From Paguma larvata (Eukaryota; Chordata; Mammalia; Carnivora; Viverridae): DNA of 64,000 nt. A program made the translations under genes and the position numbers. Where the stretch lies: contig CM057823.1 in NCBI GenBank assembly GCA_030068075.1, positions 17,580,485-17,644,484 on the forward strand, written 5' to 3'. The number at the start of each line of letters is the position of its first letter. The stretch's first letter is position 1. The notes under the pieces are model-generated. The model was not told where the DNA came from and made no database searches. It worked only from the letters and a program-made list of their open reading frames with translations. Below are positions 9,785 through 20,873 of the stretch, in pieces.

Positions 9785-12119
9785 AAAATTTAACTACTCT
9801 AGATACTTCACACAAGTGAAATTGTACAATATTTGTCTTTGTGTGACTGACTTTTTTTTAAACTTAGCATACAGTCCTTAAAATTCATCCATGACATTGG
9901 ATGTGTCAGAATTCTCTTTCCTTTTAAGGATAAATAATATTCCATCGTATGCATATACTGTATTTTCTCCACCAGTTCATACTTGGGTTGCTTTCACCCC
10001 TTGGGATATTGTAAATACACTGCTATAAACATAGTTGTGCAAATATCTTTTCAAGAATGTTTTCAACTCTTTTGGATATAACCCAGAAGTGTAATTGCTG
10101 GGCCATATGGTAACTCTATTTTCAACTTTTTGAAGAACTGCCAGACTATCTCCCATAGCAGCTGCACCATTTTACGTTTTCAACAGTGCACGAGAGTTCA
10201 GTTTTGTACTTCCTCATCGACATTTGTAATTTTCTGGTTTTTCTTTCTGACAGCAATTACCCTAATGGACATGAGATAATATGTCATTGTGGATTTGACT
10301 TGTGTTCCCAAATGGTTAGTCATCTTGAACATCTTGCGGACTATTTGTACGTCTTCTTTAGAGAAATGTCTATTCAAATGTCCAGTGCCCACTTTTAATC
10401 GGATTATTTATTTTTTGTTGTTGAGTTACATGAAGGAATTCTTTATATATTCTGGATTTCGGCCTTTTACTAGATTCTGTTACTTTGCCAAGTTTGCAAA
10501 TATTTCTCCCATTCCGTAGGTTGTTTTTCACTCTATTGATTGTATCCTTTGATTCACAGAAATTTTTTAGTTTTAATGTAGTCCAGTGTATCTATTTTCA
10601 CCTTTCTTGCCTGTGCTTTTGGTGTCACATACAAGAAACCATTGAAAGTCCAATGTCATGAAGGTTTCCCGCACATTTTCTTCTAAGACTTTTTATAGTA
10701 TTAGGCTTTACATATGGTCTTCAATCTGTTTTTGGTTAATTTTTGGTGTATTGTAAAAGATAAGAATGCAATTTCTTTCTTTTGCATGCCAATATCTGGT
10801 TTTCCCAGAACTGTGTATTAAAAAGATTGCCTTTTCCTTTTCAAAAAGCATTTGCCCATATATGTGAGGGTTTTTCTGGGCTCTTAATTCTGTTCGGTTC
10901 TTCTATATGTCTGTCTTCATGCTCTTACCATACTGGTTTGATTACTACATCTTTGTAATAAGTTTTGAAATCAGAAAATGTGAGGCTTTCAACCGTTTCT
11001 CCTCCTCCCCCCAAGATTGCTTTGGATATTCAGCATACACTAAAAATACACACAAAATTTAGAATGGATTTTTTTTTATTTCTGCAAAAAATGTCATTGG
11101 GATTTTGGTATGGATTGCATTAAATCTGTGGATCACTTTTGATATTGACATGTTGATGATTTAAGCTTTCCAACCCATGAATTTATAGAATGTCTTTTTC
11201 CTTTGTGATATCTTTCAGAAACATTTGTAGTTTTCAGTGTACAAGTCTTTTACCTCTTGCATTATTTATTCCTAAGTTAACTTATACTTTTTGATATTAT
11301 TGTACACGAAATTGTTTCCTTAATTCCCTTTTCAGATTGTTCATTTTAGCATACAGAAATGCAACTGATTCTTGTGTGTTAATTTTATATTTTGCCACTT
11401 TACTGAATTCATTTATTAATTATAACAGGTTTTTTGTGTTTGTGTTTGTGTAATCTTTAGGGTTTTCTATGTATAAGATCATGTTTTCTGGGAACAGAAA
11501 TAATTTTACTATTCCTTTCCAATTCAAAAGACTTTTTATTTTTTTTTTCTTGTCTAATTGCTCTGGCTAGGATCGCCGGTACTATGTTAAGTGGAAATGA
11601 CAAAAGCAAGAATCCTTGTTTTCTTCCTTATTTTAGAGGAAAAGCTTTCAGTCTTTCACCACTGAGTATGATACTAACTGTGGACTTTTCAAATGTGGCC
11701 TTTATTATCTTGAGGTAACTTCCTTCTATTGCTAGTTTGTTGACTACTTCTATCATGAAACACTGTTTAATTTTATCAAATGCTTACTCTACACCAATAA
11801 GATGATTGTAAAGGTTTTTTCTGTCAATATGTTGTGATATATTGCACTGATTGATTTTTGTGTATTGAACCATCGTTTCATTCCTGTTATAAGTCATACT
11901 CATCATCGTGTATAATCTTTTTAATGTGCTGTTGAAAACCATTTCCTAGTATTTTTGTTGAGGATTTATGCAGCATCGTTCATGGGGATATCAGTCTATA
12001 GTTTTCTTACAGAGTCTTTTCTGGCTTTGGTATCAAGATAATGTTAGTTTCATAGGATACGTTTGGAAGCATTTTCTCCACTTCAATTTTTTGAGAAGGA
12101 TTAGAGTTAGTACTAATTC

Positions 12120-12640
12120 TTTTTTTTTTTTTTCTTTTGGCTTAGTGTGCGTATCCTAGCCTGGAAATGCAAATAGTTTGTATGGATTTGATGGATTTGG
12201 AAGAAATGGTGAGAAAGGACTTGTTGGCTTTTCAGATCCCCGTTGATACATGAAGGTGATCTCAGTTACCGCTTAGTGTCATTTTGTTACAGTGTGTTTT
12301 TGTTTTCGTTTTGCATGGATCCTTTTATTTATTTGTTTATTTATTTGAAGTATCATTGACACACAATGTTATTTTAATTTTGGTTATACAACAAAGTGAT
12401 TTAACAGGTCTATACATTATGCTATGCTCACCACAAGTATAGCTACCATAGTCACCATATTCTATTATAATGCCATTGCCATATATTCTTTATGATGTAC
12501 CTTTGTCCTCATGACTTATTCATTCCATAACTGAAAGCCTGTACCTTCCCCACTCCTTCACCCATTTTGTGTATCTTCTACATTACTTCCCTCTGGTAAC
12601 CATTAGTTTGTTCTATGTATTTATGGGTCTGTATTAATTA
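12120..12640 (-). mobile_element. 5'-truncated L1 3' end plus about 190 bp extra sequence and second poly(A): candidate 3' transduction
   Basis: On the minus strand the insertion starts at about 12636 with a truncated L1 3' UTR (12636-12347) and that element's own A-rich end (AAATAAATAAACAAATAAAT-like, 12346-12323). It continues with about 190 bp that is not L1 (12322-12134) and ends in a poly(A) run (plus-strand T run 12120-12133). The host L1 reads continuously across it: TACTAATTCT at 12111-12120 and TATTAATTATTCT at 12632-12643 are imperfect copies of the target. One insertion with two A-tails is how an L1 that read through its own polyadenylation site looks. Two separate insertions remain possible. 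Confidence 0.6.
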
Positions 12641-14412
12641 TTCTTTAAACGTTTAATAGAATTCAGCAATAAAGCCACCTGTTCCTGGACTTCTCTTTGT
12701 TGAGAGATTTTTGATTACCAATTTAATCTCCTTACTAGTTGTAGGTCTGTTCAGAATTTTATATTTTCATCAGTGAGTCTTTGTAGGTTATGTTTTTCTA
12801 GGAATTTATACAATTAATCTGAGTTATTTAATTGCAACATACAGTATTTCATAGTATTCTCTTATTTCTCTAAATCAGTTGTAAGATCCCTTGTTTCATT
12901 TCTGTTTTTAATTATTTTAGTCTTTAATTTTTTCCTCAGTTAGTGTAGCTAAATGTTTATTGATTTTTTTCTAAGAAATCCCACTTTTGGATTTTCTCTT
13001 TTGTTTTATTTTCTCTATTTTATTTATCTCTGTTCTAGTTTTTATTATTTCCTTCCTCTGTAGCTTTAGGCTTAGTTTTTTTATTTTATTTTATTTTACT
13101 AGTTCCTTAAGATATAAAGCTAGGTTGTTAATTTGAGATCTTTTTTTTCTTTTTTAATGTAAACAGTTACAATTATAAATTTCCCTCTTTACATTGCTTT
13201 CATTGCCTTCCGTAAGTTTTGATGTGTTGTGCTTTAATTTGTCTCAAGATATTTTCTAATTTCCTTTGGGATTTCTTCTTTAACCCAATCGTTGCTTGAA
13301 AGTGTGTTGTTTAATTTCAATATATTTTTGGATTCTCCATTTTTTCCTCTGCTGTTGATTTTTATGTTCAATACATTATTGTCAGGAAAGATGATTTAAA
13401 TCATTTTTAAGTAATTAATATTTGTTTCACAGCTTAACATATGGTTTATCTTGAAGAATATTCCAGGTGCACTTGAGAAGAATCAATATTCCACAATTGT
13501 TGGGTAGAAAGTTATGTATATGTCTATCAGATCCAAATTGGCTTATAGTGTTGCTGAAAACCTCTGTTTCCTGATTGATCTCCCATCTGGTTATTCTATC
13601 CATTATTGAAAGTTTGGTGTTGTAGTTACCTACTATTATTGTTTTGTTCTCTATTTCTCTCTTCAGTTATGTCAATGTTTGCCTCATATATTTAGAAGCT
13701 CATATATTTGGTGCATGTTTAATTCTAATTGTTAGATCTTCTTGGTCAATTATCCCCTTTACCAATTCATAATGTCCTTTTACCAGTTTTTGACTGGAAG
13801 TCTGTTTTGTCTGGTATTAGTATAGTCACTTTTGCTCTCTTGACTACCATTTGTACAGAATGTCTTTCGCCATCCTTTTACTTTTAACCTACATGTGTCC
13901 TAAGACCTAAAATGGGTCCCTGTATATAGCATATTGTTAGATCCTGGTTTTGTATCCATTTGTCCAATCCGTATCTTTTGTTTGAAGACTTTAATCCACT
14001 TACATTTAAAGTAGTTAGGCAATCAAAATTGCCATTTGATCATTGTTTTCTTTATGTCTTAGAGGTTTTTTTTGTTGCTAGTTTGCTCCTTTATTGCCTT
14101 CATTTGTACTTAGTTGATTTTTAAATAGTGACATACTTTGATTCCCTTTTCATTTCCATTGTGTATATTACACAGATATTTTCTTTGTAATTTCCATAGG
14201 ATTACATAAACTATTTTAAAGTTATAAGAATCTATTTTCAACTGAAAACTTAATTTCATCTGTATACAAACTCTCTAATTCTTTATAGATCCACTTCCTT
14301 TATGCTATTGATTTCACAAATTATATCTTTATATATTTTGTTCAAGTTAGCATAGATTTTTAGTTGTTTTTATGCCTTTCTTCTTTTAAATCCTATACAA
14401 GAATTAAAAGAG

Positions 14413-14643
14413 GGGCACCTGGGTGACTCAGTCGATTAAGTGGCCGACTTCAGTGCAGGTCATTATCTCACCATTTGTGAGTTCAAGCCCTGTATCGGGC
14501 TCTGTGCTGACAACTCAGCCTGGAGCCTGCTTCAGATTCTGTGTCTCCATCTCCCTCTGCCCCTCCCCTACTCGTACTCTGTCTCTCTCTCCCTCTCTCA
14601 AAAATAAGTAAACATTTAAAAAAAACACACGCAAAGAAAACAC
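14413..14643 (+). mobile_element. tRNA-derived carnivore SINE in old L1
   Basis: GGGGCACCTGGGTGACTCAG head, CT-rich middle, AAAAATAAGTAAACATTTAAA tail extended by an A-rich stretch. It interrupts the minus-strand L1. Confidence 0.92.
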
Positions 14644-16313
14644 AAAAAAAAGAGGAGTTACAAACCAAAATTATAACACATTAAAAAAATTTATGTATGT
14701 TTACCGTTACCAGAGAATTTTATGTTTTTTTATGGCTTTAAAATACTATTTAGATTCTTTTCATTTTTACTTGATGAAATACTGTTATAAGGCAGGGCTA
14801 AACTCCCTCAGCTTTTATTTATCTGGGAAAGTCTTAATGTATAATTTGTTTTTTGAAACTCATTTGCCAGATATAGTGTTCTTGATTAACAGTTTTTTGT
14901 TTTGTTTTTGAGCATTTTAAATAGATCATCTTATTACCTGCAAGGTTTCTGCTGATAATATTATAGAGGCTCCCTCATACGTGACAAGTCACTTTTTATT
15001 TTCTTGCTTTCAATATTCTTTTACTTTGATCTTCAACAGTTTGGTTACAATTTTTCTCAGTGTGGGGTTCATTGTGGATTTAACTGACTTGAAGTTCATT
15101 GAGGCTTTTTATTTGTGTTTTTATTTCCTCAAATTTGAGAGGGGTTGGTCATTACAGATTCTTCAAATATGCTCTCTACCTCTTTCTCTCTCCTCCTTCT
15201 GAGACTCCTATAATGAGAATATTGATCTTTTTGTAGATATCACATAAGAATCTTAGGCTCTGTTCACTTTTCTTTGTTGTTGTTGGGTTTTTTGGTATGC
15301 TCCTTTAATTTGATAATTTCAAGTAATTGAATTCAATCTTGCTGATACATTCATCTGCCTATTTTAGTTTGATATTGAATCCTTTAGTGAAATTTTCAAT
15401 TTAGTTATTGTATCTTTCAGTTCCATAGTTCCTGTTTTGTTTTTGTTTTGTTTTTTTTTAATAATTTCTGTGTCTTTGCTTATGTTCTCATTTTGCTCAT
15501 GGCTTCATTTAGTTGCCTGTCTGCGTTCATTAAACACAAACTGTTTTAAGTCTTTGTCAAGCAAGTCAGAGACTTTCTGAAGACTTATTTTATTCCTATG
15601 AATGGACTATGCTTGCCTATATCTTTTTATGCTTTGTAATCTTTTGTTGGGATTTGGGTATTTGAAAAATCAGTCGTCTCTCCTAGTCTTTACAGACCAA
15701 ATTATTGCAGAGAAGGCACTTTACTATTCAGTATGCTTTAAAGATGTATGGTTTTCTCAAAGCATTTTTGGAAGTGCATTATCTCTGGCCCTGTGCATGT
15801 GTTTATATTTCATTTCCCCATATGGCTGCTTTAAATGTGTTCATTTTCATAAGAGTCACACCCCTGCTTAATCTCTGAAGCTTTGGATTTCTATTGTTTT
15901 CCTTTGCCCATGATTTCTTGTCTTCAGGTAGTTTGGGGTCTGCTGAACTTCAGGTCTAACACAAGATGATGTCTGCTACAGTTTTTAGCAGCCTCCAAAC
16001 TAATATCCAAACTATGCTGCCTTTCTAATCAATGCTCAAGTCGTCTGACACAGAAACCAGTCCCTCGGGCATCCCCCCCAAAAGTCAGAACATTACAAGC
16101 AACTTCCAATTTTGTCTTTTGTTCGAAGTAAAAAGCCAGGAAATAGGTAGCCAATCACTCATTCTGCACTAGAAAGAGAGTGGAGGGAACATGAGCAGTC
16201 TGTCAGGGAACTTCCTATTGATTTTGGTGCAGTGTTTTTCTTAGTTAAGTGTTCACTTGGTTGCTGCAGCTTTTTAGCTTATTTCTAGAACTCTTTCCAA
16301 GGTATTTTGATCC

Positions 16314-16524
16314 AGGGGCACCTGGGTGGCTGAGTCGGTTGAGCATCCAACTTCAACTCAGGTCATGATCTTACTGTTGGTTGGTTCAAGCCCTGCGTTG
16401 GACTCAGTACTGACAGTTCAGAGTCTGGAGCCTGCTTCAGATTCTGTGTCCCCCTCTCTCTGTGTCCCTCCCTGGATTGTGGTGTCTCTGTCTTTCTCTC
16501 TCTCTCAAAAACAAACACTAAAAA
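16314..16524 (+). mobile_element. tRNA-derived carnivore SINE in old L1 5' UTR
   Basis: GGGGCACCTGGGTGGCTGAG head and AAAAACAAACAC tail. Flanks GGTATTTTGATCC (16301-16313) and GATATCTTGATCC (16525-16537) match at 11 of 13 positions. Confidence 0.92.
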
Positions 16525-16612
16525 GATATCTTGATCCTTTTATTGTGTATTCCCTATCTCCATGGGAGAAAGGCCTACAGCCTCCTGGTTCACTATCTTG
16601 CTGACATCATTC

Positions 16613-17559
16613 CCATATAATTTTTAAAGGATGAGGTTGAGTTTATGTAAACAATCTGTGCAACTATTACAAAATAAAAGACTGTTTGGAAAATAAGAAT
16701 AAGTTTATTTTTAGATGCATTATAACTTAAAGTGCTGCAAAAGTGAGCGATTCTCAAACAGCATGCTGTGGAATCCCATGCTTTCTTGAAAGTTCTCCAT
16801 GAGAGGGCAGAGGAGGCAAAGGGAGCTGTTGACTCCCAATACCAGATCCAACCAAAGAAAGAAGTTTTTTAAATGTAGATATTGAGTTTAAGCATAATAC
16901 AGTTTGGAAATATTCAAAGAATATTTAAAGAAGTAGTCTCAATACTTAAGAAAATTTGTACATTTTTCCATAATTATAAAAATGGAAATAACTTGCATTT
17001 CTCTTTGTGGTTCTTGAGTTATATGAGTTACTGACTTTTTTTTTCAAGTAATCAGAAGATAGCAAAAGTCCTAAATTCACTGAACCCAGTGGGAACCCTG
17101 ATAAGAACTATGCGAGATTATGAAAACATAAATTCCATAAAAATGTTTTTATTCCCAACTGTAGATTTCTAAATAACATGGATTTTTAATTATATATAGA
17201 AGTTTCAAATAATAATATGTTACAATCAGTAGATATGATTATAGAGCTATCCACAGTATACTATGGAAATACATAGGAGGAATATTTAGTTTTAAAACGG
17301 ATCAATGTCTTCCCAGACAGGACGACATCTGAAAGGAAGATTAAGCATTATCTAAGTACAGAAATATGAGAAGAAAGGATGCTTGCCCTTGGTATGCACG
17401 CAGTGAATACCAAGGGCAAGCATAAAATAGCATTGAACAGAAACTACCAAAATTTCTATTTTTTTAAGCGTACAGTGTGAGAGAGCGATTGTAGAGAAAT
17501 TGTGAGGAGCCACCTGTAGAAGTTTTTATATGCCATGCTTAGAGGTTTAGGCTTGAAAT
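16613..17559. other. Unclassified DNA containing a perfect inverted repeat
   Basis: Apart from the hairpin at 17379-17423 I recognise no family, exon or long frame here. Confidence 0.45.
17379..17423. repeat. Perfect 17-bp inverted repeat, 11-nt loop
   Basis: Left arm ATGCTTGCCCTTGGTAT (17379-17395), spacer GCACGCAGTGA (17396-17406), right arm ATACCAAGGGCAAGCAT (17407-17423). The arms are exact reverse complements. Pairing stops immediately outside the arms, so the stem is short for a microRNA precursor. It could form a hairpin or cruciform, or be the scar of a template-switch copying event. Confidence 0.9.
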
Positions 17560-17880
17560 TACAGGGTTGTAAGAAAGGAAATTACATTTTCTGATTTGTA
17601 TTTTGTATAAAGTGCTCTATCAACATTTTTAGTGGCTGGTTTGAGGATGAAGATTGGAGTCAGAGAGACTGGGTAGGAAGCTATTGCTTTACACTAGATG
17701 AAATAAGATGAAAACCTAACTAGCAAAGGACAGATAGGGATAATGAGGAAAATAGAAACCAGAAACATATTGAGGAAATAAAAATAGAACTTGTGGGAAT
17801 GTGAGGGAAAGTTGGGAGAAGGAATCTGGGATGTTTTCCATTTTCTAGATTGGTCGAACTGATCGGCTTTTTAGACCCTC
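17560..17880 (-). mobile_element. L2 fragment
   Basis: The plus strand carries, in order, counterparts of the reversed L2 3' region: a TTGTATTTTGTATAAAGTGCTCT piece, then TTGAGGATGAAGATTGGAGTCAG, then TAGGAAGCTATTGC. Divergence is high. Confidence 0.5.
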
Positions 17881-18806
17881 AAATTCCTGGTCCATAAAAT
17901 TATATAATAATAACGTAAACACAATAAAAGATTAAGTTAAGACTTCATGTGCAAATTTCTTGGGGATTGCCTGAGACACACTTGGCACAGATAAGATATA
18001 GTTCCCTTTGCTTTGTCTTTCTGCAGAAATATATAAAGAAACATTGAAGAAATTGTTCTGCAATTTTATGAGTTTTCCTTTAAGTGTCTGTCTTTTTGAA
18101 TAAGAGAAGTGAGGTTCAGGCCTGCTGCTCCTTTGATTCAATCAACTAAATTTATTGAATTTGATGAAAATATCTCATTAATAACTTGAAACATATAGTC
18201 ATTGCTATCATTTAAGTTGCGTTGCATGATAAAAGTATTTAACTTTTTGAGTACTCTTATTAAATGCTAAAATATGCAGTGTTATGCTGGTGAGAAAAAG
18301 GAATTGAGCCAAATTAGATTCCAATGACTTTGCACAAGAATCCCCAAATGTATAATCCCACGTATAATGCCTTTTTGTTCTATCTATGCACTCTGTTACA
18401 CCATGGTAAATATGTTAGGATTTAATTGGCAATTAGCTATAGAATTTTATACAGCTCAGCCTTTGTTCTGAGGCTATTACGACTTTATAGGAAAATAATT
18501 TTTAAACATACAAATTAAAGTGCAAATACATCTTAGAGAAATAAAATAGTAAGATTATAGAGAGCTCTGCAAGAAACTCTTAAAACAAGAACATTACTTA
18601 GCAATAACGCAGCAATAACATTTCTAAATCGTCACTACCGAGGAAATAGGAACATGTTTGTAAGTCACAATTTCTATTCAAATTATGTATGGTATCTTGG
18701 ATGCTTATATTCTGAAATGACATTACGTCTTGATAATAAAATTCTAGCCTCCTGTGATAATAACCTCTATCATTTATACATGAACGTTTTTGGATATGCT
18801 TAATGT
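17881..18806. other. No recognisable feature
   Basis: AT-rich DNA up to the next SINE. I see no repeat family and no open frame above about 70 codons. Confidence 0.45.
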
Positions 18807-18821
18807 AAATTTGTTTTTATG

Positions 18822-19039
18822 GGGGCGCCTGGATGGCTCAGTCGGTTGAGCGTCCGACTTCGGCTCAGGTCATGATCTCGCGGTTTGTGAGTTCGAGCCC
18901 CGCGTCGGGCTCTGCGCTGACAGCTCAGAGCCTGGAGCCTGCTTCGGATTGTGTGTCTCCCTCTCTCTCTGCCCCTCCCCTGCTCGTGCTCTGTCTCTCT
19001 CTGTCTCAAAAATAAATAAACGTTAAAAAAAAATTTAAA
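18822..19039 (+). mobile_element. Young felid-type tRNA-derived SINE with intact Pol III boxes
   Basis: This is the least diverged copy in the window. It keeps many CpG sites that are lost elsewhere (for example in GTCGGTTGAGCGTCCGACTT and CTCGCGG). The A box TGGCTCAGTCGG (18834-18845) and B box GTTCGAGCC (18891-18899) match RNA polymerase III consensus. The target-site duplication AAATTTGTTTTTATG is perfect at 15 bp (18807-18821 and 19040-19054). Confidence 0.96.
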
Positions 19040-19246
19040 AAATTTGTTTTTATGTAATACTCACAGGACACTGTGAAATAAACACTAAATCTCATCCTCT
19101 ACAACTAGGTACTTCCTAAAACATCTACGTATTTACTCCAGGTAACATGGTCTGAATTCTGGTTTTGGTTGCTCAAAAACCAGAAGTTTCCGTATACATA
19201 AGCTTGTTCTCTAGTTGTTCTTTGTTTTATAGAAAAGGAGTTTCTA

Positions 19247-19442
19247 GGGGTATCTGGGTGGCTCAGTCAGTTAAGTGTCTAACTTCAGCTCAAGTCACGA
19301 TCTCACGGTTCATGAGTTCAATCCCAGCATCGGGCTCTCTGCTGCCAGCACAGAGCCCACTTCGGATCCTCTGTCTCCTTCTCTCTCTGCCCTTTGTGAG
19401 CACGATCTCTCTCTCTCTCTCAAAAATCAACATAAAAAATAA
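19247..19442 (+). mobile_element. tRNA-derived carnivore SINE
   Basis: GGGGTATCTGGGTGGCTCAG head, CT-rich middle, A-rich tail. Perfect 14-bp duplication AAAAGGAGTTTCTA at 19233-19246 and 19443-19456. Confidence 0.94.
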
Positions 19443-19467
19443 AAAAGGAGTTTCTAAACTTTATAGA

Positions 19468-19495
19468 AATATATATATACACATACATATATATA
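19468..19495. repeat. AT/AC microsatellite
   Basis: Alternating AT with a short AC interruption. Confidence 0.85.
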
Positions 19496-20285
19496 ATCCT
19501 TGTATTTTGACATATAAGCATATAAGGAAAATATTATAAACATTTAAAAGTTTAGAGTCTGTATTACCTCTAGTAAATAATCAGTGAATATTGAATTTTA
19601 TCTAATCTGCATAGGTATATCTCACTGAGAACCAGTCAAGAATCTGTTTTTTAAAGAAAAGAAAAAAAATACAATAAGAAAAAGTATATAGTATTTTTTA
19701 AGTGTTTGATTTTTTCTTATGGTGGAAACAAGTTTGACAACATTAAAAAAATTCTTGTCAATATGATAAGCTGAGAACTGGCTCCTAATTTTCTCCTATT
19801 TTTATCCCAAATGCCAATAAAATGTTAAGATGTAGCTTTGGAATTGAAACCTAAGGAAGGGTATCTCTCATGTGCCTTACATTTAGAAGGCTTTCTGCTA
19901 GATACGTTGTGTAAATAAGAGGTTTAAAATTATAAGGTGTACATAGGTCAAAGTTAGATACACAATCTCATTTTGTTAAAAACTTGGGTACATCCCTGAG
20001 AGAGGGTAAGGGTTTTTTTGCTTGATTTAGTTCTAAGGACAAAGGCTGAAGTGGGAGGGAGATCCTGGTACAGACATCCTTCTAGAATGTGTTCAGCTAC
20101 AACATCTCATCAGACTTCAAATGCAACTCTTCTTGAGCCTTAAAGTTTTAAACAGGAATGAGAAGTGGAAAACTGGAAGGATGGCAGGGCTTTTCTTGGA
20201 AGATCCAAGACAAAACCTGACGGAATTCGGTCTCAGGGCTAGAGAGGAGTCCAGAGAAAGCCACATCACGTAGTTGGGGTGTAGA
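19496..20285. other. No recognisable feature
   Basis: Unclassified DNA. It is AT-rich to about 20000, then closer to even base composition. Confidence 0.4.
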
Positions 20286-20873
20286 TCACGTTCTTATTGA
20301 GAGACAATTTTCCATGGATTTCTCATCTTGCTGCCTGCTCAGCACCTTCTGAGCAAAACACATGTTAAATAACAAACTCGGAAGACAGAGATGGTGTTTT
20401 CCTTTGGAGAGATATAAAATATGCTTTCCTGAGATGTTCCAGAGTAGTAAAGATAGATCCTTCTTCCTCTCCCCAGATGTTTGCTTAAATTTCAAGGTAA
20501 CAAATCTAGAAATGTCTCTCCCCCAACTCCACTGGAGATTTGCTGACATTCTAAGGAACTGAAAATATCTTCCTCTAGAAATCCCATAAAAACTCAGTCT
20601 CCCAATTTTAAGATTTCTCATCCAAAGCTGGAATATCATCCGGTTCTCATCACAGCTCCCTGTTGGGTAGTGGAACATAGAATTTGGTGCAAGGTGCTGC
20701 TCTGGCTGCCAGTTTTCCTGCAAATAATAATTGTCTCTTTCCCAGATCCCAGGGTAGTCAATAGATAGATATGGAGATGGAGATACAGAGAGGGCTGTTA
20801 TATACATACATTCACACATGCATGTACTTAAAATACCTATATGCAGACCTTTGTAGAACTTGTTAGCTTGCAA
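20286..20873 (-). other. Unexplained 195-codon open reading frame
   Basis: This is the longest open frame outside recognised L1 sequence. I recognise no domain in the translation. The first third partly translates a GATA/GAGA-like stretch (20758-20790), so that part is unlikely to be coding. The rest is aromatic- and basic-rich with no signal peptide or obvious membrane segment. I see no poly(A) tract, target-site duplication, ribosomal or splice context that would support a retrocopy or exon. A chance frame or an old LTR-type repeat are the main alternatives. Confidence 0.2.

Larger units (their letters stand above)
9785..16612 (-). mobile_element. Old L1, nearly full length, minus strand
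   Basis: Read on the minus strand, the element starts near 16612, where the plus strand reads CTATCTTGCTGACATCATTC (an L1 5' start in reverse). It passes through a 5' UTR (about 16600-15600), ORF1-like sequence (about 15550-14700), ORF2 (about 14100-10100) and part of the 3' UTR (to about 9785). Recognisable ORF2 pieces include [10 protein letters not shown] (about 10370) and the strand-reversed RT and endonuclease regions. All frames are heavily broken. Two SINEs (14413-14643, 16314-16524) and one secondary L1-derived insertion (12120-12640) lie within it. This is old relative to the SINEs. Confidence 0.88.

Noticed and set aside
17379..17423. MicroRNA gene at the hairpin
   Set aside because: The stem ends abruptly at 17 bp with no extended lower stem, which is too short for a normal precursor; kept only as an inverted repeat.
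18822..18900. Possible functional tRNA gene
   Set aside because: The A and B boxes belong to the tRNA-like head of a SINE with CT-rich body, A-rich tail and target-site duplication; the head does not keep a full cloverleaf.
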